Source: Flavobacterium sp. Root935
GTDB taxonomy: Bacteria > Bacteroidota > Bacteroidia > Flavobacteriales > Flavobacteriaceae
Assembly (NCBI RefSeq): GCF_001429295.1
Contig: NZ_LMJL01000001.1
Location: 204,058 to 248,670, forward strand
DNA length: 44,613 nucleotides
Direction of reading: 5' to 3'
The notes below the pieces were generated by a model. That model was not told the origin of the DNA, ran no database searches, and saw only the letters and a program-made list of their open reading frames with translations. Shown here piece after piece: positions 16,974 through 24,786 of the stretch; positions within the stretch are counted from its first letter, which is position 1; every line of letters starts with the position of its first letter. The position numbers were made by a program, and so were the translations under genes.

Positions 16974-19001
16974 ATGAGTGTTTTACTTTCAAAATTTATA
17001 ACTAAACATAACACCGCACCTTTTTCTCAAATTAAAATCGAAGACTACGTTCCAGCTTTTCAAGAAGGAATTGCTTTGGCTAAAGCCGAAATTGATGCAA
17101 TCGTAAATAATCCCGACGCGCCGACTTTTGAAAACACCATTGTCGCGATGGATTTTTCGGGCGATATTTTAGATCGTCTTTCTAGTATTTTCTTCAATTT
17201 AAATTCAGCTGAAACGAATGACGAAATGCAGAAAATCGCTCAAGAAGTTTCTCCTCTGCTTTCAGAATTTGGAAATGATATTCGTCTAAATGCCGATTTA
17301 TTTGCGAGAGTAAAAGCAGTTTACGATCAAAAAGAAAATTTGAACCTCAACCCAGAGCAAACAACTTTATTAGACAAAAAATATAAAAGTTTTTCTAGAA
17401 ACGGTGCCAATTTACCTGAAGACAAAAAAAATCAGTTAAGAGAAATTGACAAAGAATTATCGAAACTGAGTTTACAGTTTGGCGAAAATGTTTTAGCAGA
17501 AACCAATAATTTCGAATTGCATTTAACAGATGAAAAAGATTTATCTGGTTTGCCGGAAGGAACAATCGAAGCCGCTAGGTTATTAGCCAAAAATCAAGAA
17601 AAAGAAGGCTGGATTTTTACTTTAGATCATCCGAGTTATGTTCCGTTTTTGACTTATGCCGATAATCGCGAATTACGCAAAAAAATGGCAATTGCTTTTG
17701 GTGCAAAGGCATTTCAAAATAACGAATTCGACAATCAGGAAAATGTTCTAAAAATTGCAAAATTACGTTTTGAAAGAGCTAATTTATTAGGATACAAAAC
17801 ACACGCACATTTCGTTCTGGAAGAAAGAATGGCTGAAAGTCCAGAGAAAGTTTTCTCTTTCTTAAATGATTTATTGGCAAAAGCAAAACCTGCAGCTCAA
17901 AAAGAATTCGCTGAATTGGCCGCTTTCGCGAAAGAATTAGACGGGATTGAACAATTAGAAAAATGGGACGGTGCTTATTATTCTGAAAAATTAAAGCAAC
18001 AGCTTTTTAATTTAGATGATGAAAAACTAAAACCCTATTTTCAGTTAGAAAAAGTTTTAGAAGGTGCTTTTACAGTTGCCCAAAAACTATACGGATTAAC
18101 ATTTACCGAAGTTTTTGACATCGATAAATACCACGAAGAAGTAACAACTTATGAAGTAAGAGATGCTGAAAACAATTTAGTTTCTATTTTCTACGCTGAT
18201 TTCTTCCCAAGAAAAGGAAAAAGAAACGGTGCTTGGATGACTTCATTCAAATCACAATATATAAAAGACGGCGTAAACGAGCGACCACATATTTCGAACG
18301 TTTGCAACTTTACAAAACCAACAGAAACAAAACCTTCATTATTGACTTTTAATGAAGTAACAACATTATTCCACGAATTCGGACACGGTTTGCACGGAAT
18401 GTTAGCCAATACCACTTATCCAAGTTTATCGGGAACTTCTGTTTATTGGGATTTTGTAGAATTACCAAGTCAGATTATGGAAAACTGGTGTTATGAGCCG
18501 GAAGCTTTGGCGTTGTTTGCAAATCATTATGAAACGGGAGAAATTATTCCGATTGAATATGTTCAGAAAATTAAAGAAAGTGCAAGTTTCCAAGAAGGTT
18601 TGGCAACGTTACGCCAGTTGAGTTTCGGACTTTTAGACATGGCTTGGCATGGACAAGATCCAACTGGTATTACAGATTTAAAAGCTTTCGAAACAGAACA
18701 ATTTGCCAATACGCAATTGTATCCGGATGTAAAAGAAAATGCAATGAGTACGGCTTTTTCGCATATCTTCCAAGGCGGTTATTCTTCTGGATATTACAGC
18801 TACAAATGGGCTGAAGTTTTAGACGCTGATGCTTTTGAATATTTCCAGGAAAAGGGAATCTTCAACGAAGAAGTAGCGAAAAAATTCAAAGACAATGTGC
18901 TTTCAAAAGGAGGAACAGAACATCCGATGACTTTGTACAAACGTTTTAGAGGTCAGGAACCAAAACCGGAAGCTTTATTGAAGAGAGCGGGTCTTTTGTA
19001 G
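16974..19001 (+). CDS. M3 family peptidyl-dipeptidase (Dcp-like)
   Basis: A 675-residue cytoplasmic zinc metallopeptidase. The M3 signature TLFHEFGHGLHGML gives H467, E468 and H471, with the third ligand in the following helix (VELPSQIMENW). Length and the C-terminal block AMSTAFSHIFQGGYSSGYYSYKWAEVLDADAF match Dcp/oligopeptidase A-type enzymes, which cut dipeptides from oligopeptide C-termini or degrade short peptides. There is no signal peptide. The ATG at 16974 was chosen because a -7 box lies upstream inside the longer frame. Single gene with its own terminator. Confidence 0.93.
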   Translation: MSVLLSKFITKHNTAPFSQIKIEDYVPAFQEGIALAKAEIDAIVNNPDAPTFENTIVAMDFSGDILDRLSSIFFNLNSAETNDEMQKIAQEVSPLLSEFGNDIRLNADLFARVKAVYDQKENLNLNPEQTTLLDKKYKSFSRNGANLPEDKKNQLREIDKELSKLSLQFGENVLAETNNFELHLTDEKDLSGLPEGTIEAARLLAKNQEKEGWIFTLDHPSYVPFLTYADNRELRKKMAIAFGAKAFQNNEFDNQENVLKIAKLRFERANLLGYKTHAHFVLEERMAESPEKVFSFLNDLLAKAKPAAQKEFAELAAFAKELDGIEQLEKWDGAYYSEKLKQQLFNLDDEKLKPYFQLEKVLEGAFTVAQKLYGLTFTEVFDIDKYHEEVTTYEVRDAENNLVSIFYADFFPRKGKRNGAWMTSFKSQYIKDGVNERPHISNVCNFTKPTETKPSLLTFNEVTTLFHEFGHGLHGMLANTTYPSLSGTSVYWDFVELPSQIMENWCYEPEALALFANHYETGEIIPIEYVQKIKESASFQEGLATLRQLSFGLLDMAWHGQDPTGITDLKAFETEQFANTQLYPDVKENAMSTAFSHIFQGGYSSGYYSYKWAEVLDADAFEYFQEKGIFNEEVAKKFKDNVLSKGGTEHPMTLYKRFRGQEPKPEALLKRAGLL

Positions 19002-19035
19002 ACTTCTTAGATTTTTAGACTTCTTAGAATATTAG
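19002..19035. repeat. TTCTTAGA/TTTTTAGAC short direct repeats
   Basis: Imperfect 8-9 bp units (ACTTCTTAGA, TTTTTAGA, CTTCTTAGAA, TATTAGAC) directly follow the peptidase stop and precede its terminator. Another member of the short-tandem-repeat class seen across this window. Confidence 0.65.
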
Positions 19036-19068
19036 ACAAAACCGAAGCATTTCTGTTTCGGTTTTTTG
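19036..19068 (+). terminator. Terminator of the M3 peptidase gene
   Basis: AAAACCGAA (19038-19046) pairs with TTCGGTTTT (19057-19065), followed by more T residues. Confidence 0.75.
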
Positions 19069-19073
19069 TTTGA

Positions 19074-19104
19074 TTTTGTTTGAAAATAAAATTGGCTATC
19101 TTCG
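19074..19104 (+). promoter_or_regulatory. Promoter of the SanA-like gene
   Basis: TTTTG (19074-19078), an 18-bp spacer and TATCTTCG (19097-19104; one mismatch from TAnnTTTG). This places transcription start inside the upstream part of the longest frame and supports the TTG start at 19136. Confidence 0.6.
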
Positions 19105-19135
19105 TATTTTAAATCTAATCTTACAAAAAATAACT

Positions 19136-19795
19136 TTGAAAAAATATTTTAAAATCTTCCTTTACCTTGCAATTATTGGATTGGCCGCAATTGTTTCTGT
19201 AAATTATTATGTAAAATCTTCGACCAAAAAGAACATTTATAATTCCATTAAAAGATTCCCTAAAAATGATGTCGGAATTATTTTTGGCGCCGGAATTAAT
19301 GGTGATCAACCAAGTAAATATTTAAAAGACCGTCTGGATGCCGGGATTTTATTATGGAAAGCAAAACGTATTAATAAAATTTTACTTTCTGGAGATAATG
19401 GCCGTGAAGAATATGATGAATTGACCGTTATGAAAAACTACTGTTTTAATCACGGAGTTGATACCACAAAAATATTTATAGACTATGCCGGTTTTGATAC
19501 TTACTCTACAATGTATCGCGCCAAACATATTTTTAAGATTAAAAAAGCAACTTTAATCTCGCAGGAATATCATTTGAACAGAGCGATTTACATTGGCAAC
19601 AAACTTGGAATTAAATCTGTGGGATATTCAGCGAATAAAGGAGAATATCTTGGCTATAAATATGTTTGCTTTAGAGAATACGGTTCTGTTTTTAAATCTT
19701 TTTTTGATGTTTTGAGAAATAGACAGCCTCGTTTTTTAGGCAGAGAAATTAATATTAATGGAGAATCAAATTATTCCAAGGAAGACAAACGATAA
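19136..19795 (+). CDS. SanA/YdcF/ElyC-like DUF218 membrane-anchored protein
   Basis: A 219-residue protein: one N-terminal membrane helix (YFKIFLYLAIIGLAAIVSVNYYV), then a periplasmic DUF218 domain. The family blocks VGIIFGAGINGDQPSKYLKDRLDAGI, KILLSGDNGREEYDE and LISQEYHLNRAIYIGNKLGI are clear. E. coli SanA and ElyC affect envelope integrity and peptidoglycan or lipid-carrier metabolism; the reaction is unknown. The start is a TTG at 19136, giving a basic MKKYFK leader. The longer frame (TTG 19070) runs over the promoter. It converges on the antiporter gene. Confidence 0.85.
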   Translation: MKKYFKIFLYLAIIGLAAIVSVNYYVKSSTKKNIYNSIKRFPKNDVGIIFGAGINGDQPSKYLKDRLDAGILLWKAKRINKILLSGDNGREEYDELTVMKNYCFNHGVDTTKIFIDYAGFDTYSTMYRAKHIFKIKKATLISQEYHLNRAIYIGNKLGIKSVGYSANKGEYLGYKYVCFREYGSVFKSFFDVLRNRQPRFLGREININGESNYSKEDKR

Positions 19796-19829
19796 AAAAA
19801 ACCTGCAAGAACATCTTGCAGGTTTTTTT
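19794..19829. terminator. Bidirectional terminator, SanA-like gene / antiporter
   Basis: AACCTGCAAGA (19800-19810) pairs with TCTTGCAGGTT (19814-19824) around a 3-nt loop, with an A-run before and a T-run after. Confidence 0.8.
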
Positions 19830-19879
19830 ATAAAATATTTAGTTTATAATTTAAAGATAAAAAATCTTAATTCTTTACT

Positions 19880-19908
19880 CTTTATTCTATGTTCTATGTT
19901 CTATGTTC
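19880..19908. repeat. TTCTATG heptamer repeat
   Basis: Three direct TTCTATG units within a T/C-rich stretch, ending about 5 bp before the antiporter stop codon. Another 7-bp-unit family. Confidence 0.8.
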
Positions 19909-19911
19909 TTT

Positions 19912-21174
19912 CTACTCTTTCTCTAAAACTCTTTTTGCTAATTTTCCAACAGTAAGTCCTTGTACTACGATTGAAAATAATACCACAATGTAAGTTACTT
20001 CAAGTAAAAGGTTTTTGTATTCTCCTTCGGGCATAGAAAGAACTAACGCAATAGAAACTCCGCCGCGAATTCCTCCCCAAACTAAGACCATCAGAGAACC
20101 TTTGTTGTAAGCAGATTTGATTCCGAAGAACTTAAAGATATCGAAGAATTTCCAGGGCAGAACTATCGATGTTAATCTCGAAAAAAGTACTATAAAGATA
20201 GCTACAAAACCTGTCAGCAATTGTTTGTTTAAATCTGGAAGTAACAGTAATTCAAAACCAATAAACAAGAATAGAATAGCATTCAGAATTTCGTCAATAA
20301 GTTCCCAGAATTTCCCTAAATAATCTTGAGTCACTTCGCTCATCGCTACTTTTTTACCATAGTTACCAATAATCAATCCGGCAACAACCATTGCCAGCGG
20401 ACTCGAAACGTGTAAACTTTGTGCAATCAAAAATCCTCCCATAACAATCGAAAGCGTTATCAAAACAGAAACTTTATAATCATCGATTTTCTTCATGACT
20501 TTTGATGCTGTAAATCCGAGAACGGCTCCTAATAAAAGTCCGCCGATTCCCTCTTTTGCAAATAACCAGGCGATAGATCCAAAACTCATATCAAAAGTTG
20601 GGTCGGTTGCCATTTTAAGAACAACGGCAAACATTACTACTGCTACTCCATCATTAAACAAGGATTCACCAACAATTTTGGTTTCTATTCTTTTAGGAAC
20701 TTTGGCTTGTTTTAAAACACCCAACACCACAATTGGATCTGTTGGAGAAATCAATGTTCCGAAAACCAAACAAAATATATAAGGAATTTTGATTCCTAAA
20801 ATTGGTGTTATATAGTAAAGCAGCAGAGAAATGATTAATGCCGACAATACGACACTTACTGTAGAATAAATTATAATAGGAACTTTTTGTTCTTTAAGGT
20901 CAGACATATTTACATGTAAAGCTCCTGCGAATAATAGAAAGTTCAACATTGCTCCCATTAGGATTTCGTTGAAGTCAAACTCTTTTATCAAATCAAAAAA
21001 ATGTTTGGTAGTTGCAGGAAAATAAGAATCTCCTAAAAGACGAATTCCAACTGAAACCAACATGGCGATAATCATGATTCCGATAGTTCCCGGAAGTTTC
21101 AAAAATCTTAAATTTAAATAGGCGAAGAAAGATGCCAGTACGATAAGTACTGAAAAGGTGTAGTATAATTCCAT
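19912..21174 (-). CDS. CPA1-family Na+(K+)/H+ antiporter (NhaP-like)
   Basis: A 420-residue polytopic membrane protein with about 12 hydrophobic segments. The CPA1 hallmarks are present: SPTDPIVVLGVLKQAKVPKRIETKIVGESLFNDGVAVVMF holds the FND ion-binding motif, and VWGGIRGGVSIALVLSMP is the conserved late helix. Such proteins exchange cytoplasmic Na+ or K+ for protons for pH and salt balance. No TrkA-N or other regulatory tail is present. Confidence 0.93.
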   Translation of the reverse strand: MELYYTFSVLIVLASFFAYLNLRFLKLPGTIGIMIIAMLVSVGIRLLGDSYFPATTKHFFDLIKEFDFNEILMGAMLNFLLFAGALHVNMSDLKEQKVPIIIYSTVSVVLSALIISLLLYYITPILGIKIPYIFCLVFGTLISPTDPIVVLGVLKQAKVPKRIETKIVGESLFNDGVAVVMFAVVLKMATDPTFDMSFGSIAWLFAKEGIGGLLLGAVLGFTASKVMKKIDDYKVSVLITLSIVMGGFLIAQSLHVSSPLAMVVAGLIIGNYGKKVAMSEVTQDYLGKFWELIDEILNAILFLFIGFELLLLPDLNKQLLTGFVAIFIVLFSRLTSIVLPWKFFDIFKFFGIKSAYNKGSLMVLVWGGIRGGVSIALVLSMPEGEYKNLLLEVTYIVVLFSIVVQGLTVGKLAKRVLEKE

Positions 21175-21188
21175 AAATGTGATTTTTA

Positions 21189-21196
21189 CAAAAATA
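21189..21196 (-). promoter_or_regulatory. Putative -7 box of the antiporter gene
   Basis: TATTTTTG on the minus strand matches TAnnTTTG and lies 14 bp upstream of the ATG at 21174, so the leader would be very short. No clear -33 element. Confidence 0.4.
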
Positions 21197-21261
21197 GTCG
21201 CATCATTATTTAATCGAAAATTTCAAGATCTGAATTAACATAACTTTATAATTAGTTAAAT

Positions 21262-21285
21262 AACTTTCATTTATTTTTGAAAGTT
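21262..21285. promoter_or_regulatory. Palindromic operator candidate O1 (AACTTTCA-N8-TGAAAGTT)
   Basis: AACTTTCA (21262-21269), an 8-bp spacer and TGAAAGTT (21278-21285). The right arm overlaps the TTTG -33 box (21276-21279) of the regulator gene, so a bound protein would block its promoter. A near-identical site with the same spacer stands before the next gene (21830-21853). Autoregulation by the GbsR-like protein is the simplest reading. Confidence 0.65.
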
Positions 21286-21307
21286 TAAAAACTTTTACTT
21301 ACATTTG
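21276..21307 (+). promoter_or_regulatory. Promoter of the GbsR-like regulator (near-leaderless)
   Basis: TTTG (21276-21279), a 20-bp spacer and TACATTTG (21300-21307). The ATG at 21312 is only 4 bp after the -7 box, so the transcript would start at or next to the start codon. Confidence 0.65.
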
Positions 21308-21311
21308 ATCT

Positions 21312-21815
21312 ATGGAATTCAAAGAAGCAAAAAATAAGTTTGTACAAACATGGGGAGCGTTAGGTTCTCAATGGGGAATTAATAAAACGATGGCACAGAT
21401 CCACGCTTTATTAATGGTCTCAAACGACGCTGTTTCTATGGAAGATATTATGGAAGAATTGCAAATCTCACGCGGAAACGCCAGCATGAACCTAAGAGCT
21501 TTAATGGATTGGGGAATTGTTTATAAAGAATACAAAGCGGGAGAAAGAAGAGAATTTTTTACTGCCGAAAAAGATTTAGACGAGTTAGCCGTAAAAATTT
21601 CGAGAGAAAGAAGTAAAAGAGAAATTAAACCTGCGCTTAAAATTTTAAAAGAAGTTTCGACGATCGAAGCAAAAGATTCTGCAGAAGAAAAACACTTTGT
21701 AGATCAGACTACCAAATTGTATGATTTCGTTTTAAAAGCAGATAATATGTTAGACAAAATGACCGAATTCAACGAAAACTGGTTAGGACGTTTGATTATA
21801 AAAATCATGAAATAA
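21312..21815 (+). CDS. GbsR/MarR-family transcriptional regulator
   Basis: A 167-residue winged-helix protein. The N-terminal helix (FVQTWGALGSQWGINKTMAQIHALLMVSND) is the GbsR signature, followed by the HTH: SMEDIMEELQISRGNASMNLRALMDWGIVYKEY. The basic wing is GERREFF and the C-terminal coiled part is for dimerisation. In Bacillus GbsR senses choline; ligands of the Bacteroidota members are unknown. It heads a plus-strand cluster (membrane protein, DCC protein, epimerase, SRPBCC) and has a palindrome in its own promoter and before the next gene. Confidence 0.9.
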   Translation: MEFKEAKNKFVQTWGALGSQWGINKTMAQIHALLMVSNDAVSMEDIMEELQISRGNASMNLRALMDWGIVYKEYKAGERREFFTAEKDLDELAVKISRERSKREIKPALKILKEVSTIEAKDSAEEKHFVDQTTKLYDFVLKADNMLDKMTEFNENWLGRLIIKIMK

Positions 21816-21829
21816 AAAAATTTAATCCA

Positions 21830-21853
21830 AACTTTCATTTTTTTCTGAAAGTT
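21830..21853. promoter_or_regulatory. Palindromic operator candidate O2 (AACTTTCA-N8-TGAAAGTT)
   Basis: The same two arms and 8-bp spacer as O1, with one extra matched base on each side, and the same TTTAAAA downstream. It begins 14 bp after the regulator stop and ends 17 bp before the ATG at 21871. It lacks a following U-tract, so a terminator is less likely than a protein site. I see no TAnnTTTG box between it and the gene. Confidence 0.6.
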
Positions 21854-21870
21854 TAAAACAATCAATAATT

Positions 21871-22263
21871 ATGAGAACCATGAAAAAAATTAACACATTC
21901 GCACTTGCTCTTCCTTTCATAATTTTAGTAAGTACTATTGTATTTGGAGAAGGAGCTATAATATTAGCTTTATTATCAATAATGGTTACTGGTTTTCTTC
22001 AGTTTTCAATAGGAGTAAAAATGCTTGTCGATAATCCAAAAGACAAAAATCTTATTACTTACATAGCTTTTGTTGCACTATTTTTTATCCTTTGGTTTTT
22101 TAATGCTTTTATTGGTTATACCGACATAATCACTTACAGTATAATTCCTATTCCTTTTTTACTTGCTATTTACATTTCAGTAATAATCTATAAAAAATTG
22201 ACCATATTAACTTTTAAAAGCAGAATGGAAACATCTATGGAAACGATTTTAGATTTCTTCTAG
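21871..22263 (+). CDS. Small four-helix membrane protein of unknown function
   Basis: A 130-residue protein with four strongly hydrophobic segments (about 11-27, 28-52, 63-84, 91-109). An alternative ATG at 21880 (MKKINTF) would drop three residues. After the natural-looking end of the last helix (ISVIIYKK) come 21 more residues (LTILTFKSRMETSMETILDFF) that overlap another open frame, so the C-terminus may be altered by a frameshift. It follows operator candidate O2 and probably belongs to the GbsR-linked cluster. No family recognised. Confidence 0.65.
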   Translation: MRTMKKINTFALALPFIILVSTIVFGEGAIILALLSIMVTGFLQFSIGVKMLVDNPKDKNLITYIAFVALFFILWFFNAFIGYTDIITYSIIPIPFLLAIYISVIIYKKLTILTFKSRMETSMETILDFF

Positions 22264-22364
22264 ACGAAAAACCAACTTCAGTTTTCTTAGCAAAAGGTTC
22301 AAAAATTACAGTTAAGAATAAAAGAAAACTACAATCAATTCCAGTTTTAGAAGAAATGTACTAA
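22218..22364 (+). pseudogene. Start-less open frame, possible frameshifted gene tail
   Basis: In a different frame from the small membrane protein, 48 codons stay open to a stop at 22362-22364. The second half translates to the credible C-terminal sequence DEKPTSVFLAKGSKITVKN and ends IPVLEEMY. No ATG, GTG or TTG is available in this frame. A single base change in length near 22250-22260 would fuse it to the upstream protein (ILDF-LLDEKPTS). It may be a decayed gene, a real frameshift or a sequencing error. Confidence 0.35.
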
Positions 22365-22394
22365 TCAAATTATTAACCTTAAAAACCAAAAATC

Positions 22395-23213
22395 ATGAAA
22401 ACGCTCGAAAACCAAACCTTACTTTATGATGAAGATTGTCCGCTTTGCAGTTTATATACAACCGGCTTTGTAAAAAGCGGAATGCTTGATGAAAACGGAA
22501 GAAAATCTTATTGCCAGCTTTCTGATGAAGAACAAAGTTTTGTAGACTTAAAACGAGCGCCAAATGAAATTGCGTTGATTAATAATAAAACAAAAACAGT
22601 CACTTACGGAGTTGACAGTTTGATAAAAGTGATTGGATTTTCTTTTCCTCTAATAGAAAAAATCGCAACTCTAAAACCGATTCATTTCATCCTGAAAAAA
22701 ATGTATTCTTTTGTTTCTTATAACAGAAAAGTAATTATTCCGGGAACTGTAAAAGAAGAAAATAAATTAGAATGCACGCCTGATTTCAATTACAAATACA
22801 GATTCCTTTTTATTGGATTCGCTTTAACTATTACGAGTTTGGTTTTATTTGGATATTCTAATTTGATTCCGATTTTACCGAAATCAAATATTACGAGAGA
22901 AATTATTTTGGCTTTTGGACAAATTGTTTTTCAAAGTCTGTTTCTTTTAAAATTCGATAAAAAAACCATAATCAATTATGCAGGAAATTTAATGACGGTT
23001 TCTTTAATGGGATCTTTGATTTTAGTTCCGATTTTGATTCTGAATCAGTTTATCAATCTTCCGGAAATGTTGGTTTTAGGTTGGTTTGGAATTACGGTTT
23101 TCATTATGTGTGCAGAACATTTTAGAAGGGTAAAAGTTTTAAAACTTCCCTTTTATTTATCTTACACCTGGATTTTATATCGAATTCTTGCTTTGCTTTT
23201 TATTTTAAATTAA
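22395..23213 (+). CDS. DCC-family (DUF393) thiol protein with membrane domain
   Basis: A 272-residue protein. The N-terminal thioredoxin-like DCC domain starts LLYDEDCPLCSLY, with the CxxC pair at C15 and C18. From about residue 135 there are four or five membrane helices (FLFIGFALTITSLVLFG, LMTVSLMGSLILVPILIL, MLVLGWFGITVFIM, YLSYTWILYRILALLFIL). DCC proteins are putative thiol-disulfide oxidoreductases; substrates are unknown. It lies between the small membrane protein and the epimerase-like gene in one plus-strand run. Confidence 0.85.
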   Translation: MKTLENQTLLYDEDCPLCSLYTTGFVKSGMLDENGRKSYCQLSDEEQSFVDLKRAPNEIALINNKTKTVTYGVDSLIKVIGFSFPLIEKIATLKPIHFILKKMYSFVSYNRKVIIPGTVKEENKLECTPDFNYKYRFLFIGFALTITSLVLFGYSNLIPILPKSNITREIILAFGQIVFQSLFLLKFDKKTIINYAGNLMTVSLMGSLILVPILILNQFINLPEMLVLGWFGITVFIMCAEHFRRVKVLKLPFYLSYTWILYRILALLFILN

Positions 23214-23222
23214 TTTCTACAG

Positions 23223-23255
23223 AAACCTAACAGGTTTTAAAAACCTGTTAGGTTT
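23223..23255. repeat. Perfect 33-bp palindrome (AAACCTAACAGG type)
   Basis: Sixteen bp (23223-23238) are exactly inverted at 23240-23255 around a single A. It sits in the 61-bp gap between the DCC and epimerase genes. Its core AACAGGTTTTAAAAACCTGTT would form a very stable hairpin in RNA and could reduce read-through or protect mRNA ends. Confidence 0.85.
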
Positions 23256-23274
23256 AACCCGAAAAACTATCAAA

Positions 23275-24180
23275 ATGAGTAAACTTATCATCGCCGCCGG
23301 AACTGGATTTTTAGGACAAGTTTTAGTCAATCATTTCAAAAATAAATTTGAAGAAATTGTAATTCTGACCAGAGGAAAATCTCAGATTACTAACGGAATT
23401 AAATACGTAAACTGGAATGCCAAAACTTTTTCTGGCTGGGAAAAGGAATTGGAGAACGCAGCGGTTTTAATAAATCTTGCAGGAAAATCTGTTGATTGCC
23501 GTTATACCAAAGAAAACAAAAAAGAGATTCTTTTATCTCGAATTGAAAGCACAAAAATTCTAAATAAAGCCGTTTTAAATTGCCAGAATCCGCCGAAACA
23601 TTGGCTGAATTCATCAACCTCAACCATTTATCGTTTTTCATTAGACAAACAAATGGATGAAGTTGACGGCGAAATTGGAAATGATTTTTCTATAAACGTT
23701 GCCTTATCTTGGGAAAAAGCATTTTTTAAAACTGAAACTCCAAAAACTTTAAAAACGGCTTTGCGAACTTCAATTGTTTTAGGGAAAGAGGGCGGTGCTT
23801 TTATTCCGTTAAAGACTTTGGCAAAAATTGGTTTTGGAGGAAAACAAGGACGCGGCAATCAATTTATAAGCTGGATTCATGAAGAAGATTTTGCGAATGC
23901 TGTTGATTTTATTCTTCAGAAAAAAATTGACGGAATTATCAATATCGTTTCTCCAAAGCCAATCAGAAATACTGATTTTATGCAGAAACTGAGAAAAGCA
24001 GTTGGTTTTCCTTTCGGAATTCCGATGAGTAATTTTTTTCTTGAAATTGGATCTTTTCTAATTAGAACAGAAACTGAATTGGTTTTGAAAAGTAGAAATG
24101 TGATTCCGAAACGACTTTTGGAAAATGGGTTTCAGTTTAAGTTTGGAGATATTGATGAGGCTTTTGAAAATTTAATTTAA
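23275..24180 (+). CDS. TIGR01777 family epimerase-like protein (YfcH-like)
   Basis: A 301-residue extended-SDR protein. The N-terminal NAD(P)-binding loop is AGTGFLG (8-14). The family blocks VLINLAGKSVDCRYTKENKKEIL, RTSIVLGKEGGA and ISWIHEEDFANAVDFIL are present, and the C-terminal DUF1731 segment ends VIPKRLLENGFQFKF. The reaction is unknown. It is frequently found with SRPBCC proteins, as here, where one follows 32 bp downstream. Confidence 0.92.
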   Translation: MSKLIIAAGTGFLGQVLVNHFKNKFEEIVILTRGKSQITNGIKYVNWNAKTFSGWEKELENAAVLINLAGKSVDCRYTKENKKEILLSRIESTKILNKAVLNCQNPPKHWLNSSTSTIYRFSLDKQMDEVDGEIGNDFSINVALSWEKAFFKTETPKTLKTALRTSIVLGKEGGAFIPLKTLAKIGFGGKQGRGNQFISWIHEEDFANAVDFILQKKIDGIINIVSPKPIRNTDFMQKLRKAVGFPFGIPMSNFFLEIGSFLIRTETELVLKSRNVIPKRLLENGFQFKFGDIDEAFENLI

Positions 24181-24212
24181 GCACTATTTGTCATAAAACA
24201 AAATTAATCAAT

Positions 24213-24668
24213 ATGATAACTATAAACTTAATTACCAAAATAAACGCATCCAAACAAATCGTTTTTGATGCCTCAAGAAATATCGATATTCATCAACAAT
24301 CTGCTAGTCCTACAAACGAAAAAGCAATTGCCGGCGTGACCTCTGGTTTGATCAATTTAAACGAAACGGTAACGTGGCGTGGCAAACATTTCGGTTTTTA
24401 TCTCACTCATAAAAGCAGAATTACTGCAATGAATTTGTATGATTATTTTGTGGATGAAATGGAACAGGGCAAATTCAAATCTTTCAAACATGAACATTTT
24501 TTTGAAGAAGAAAAGGGAATTACAATCATGAAAGATAAAATGCAATATGAAACTCCTTTTGGCATTTTCGGGAAATTATTTGATGTTTTATTTCTGAAAA
24601 AGCACTTAACGAATTTTCTTTTAGAGAGAAATAAAGTTCTGAAACAGGTTTCTGAAAAACAGAATTGA
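24213..24668 (+). CDS. SRPBCC (START/Bet v1-like) protein
   Basis: A 151-residue protein. INLITKINASKQIVFDASRNIDIHQQSA matches the start of SRPBCC domains. NETVTWRGKHFGFYLTHKSRIT, FEEEKGITIMKDKMQYETPFGIFGKLFDVLFLKKHLTNFLLERNKVLK gives the following strands and the long C-terminal helix. These domains bind hydrophobic ligands in a deep cavity; the ligand is unknown. It is the last gene of the GbsR-linked run. Confidence 0.87.
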   Translation: MITINLITKINASKQIVFDASRNIDIHQQSASPTNEKAIAGVTSGLINLNETVTWRGKHFGFYLTHKSRITAMNLYDYFVDEMEQGKFKSFKHEHFFEEEKGITIMKDKMQYETPFGIFGKLFDVLFLKKHLTNFLLERNKVLKQVSEKQN

Positions 24669-24786
24669 AAATAAAAGGGTCTTGCCAAGCAAAAAAGAAA
24701 TGGATTAGTTTGATTTTGAAACATTAGCAAAAGTTATTTTTCACGCAGATTTGGCAGATTTAAGCAGATTTTAAAATATTAATTTC

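Noticed and set aside
21830..21853. Terminator of the GbsR-like gene
   Set aside because: The hairpin has an 8-nt loop and no U-tract after it, and it matches the promoter palindrome in sequence and spacing, so an operator is favoured.
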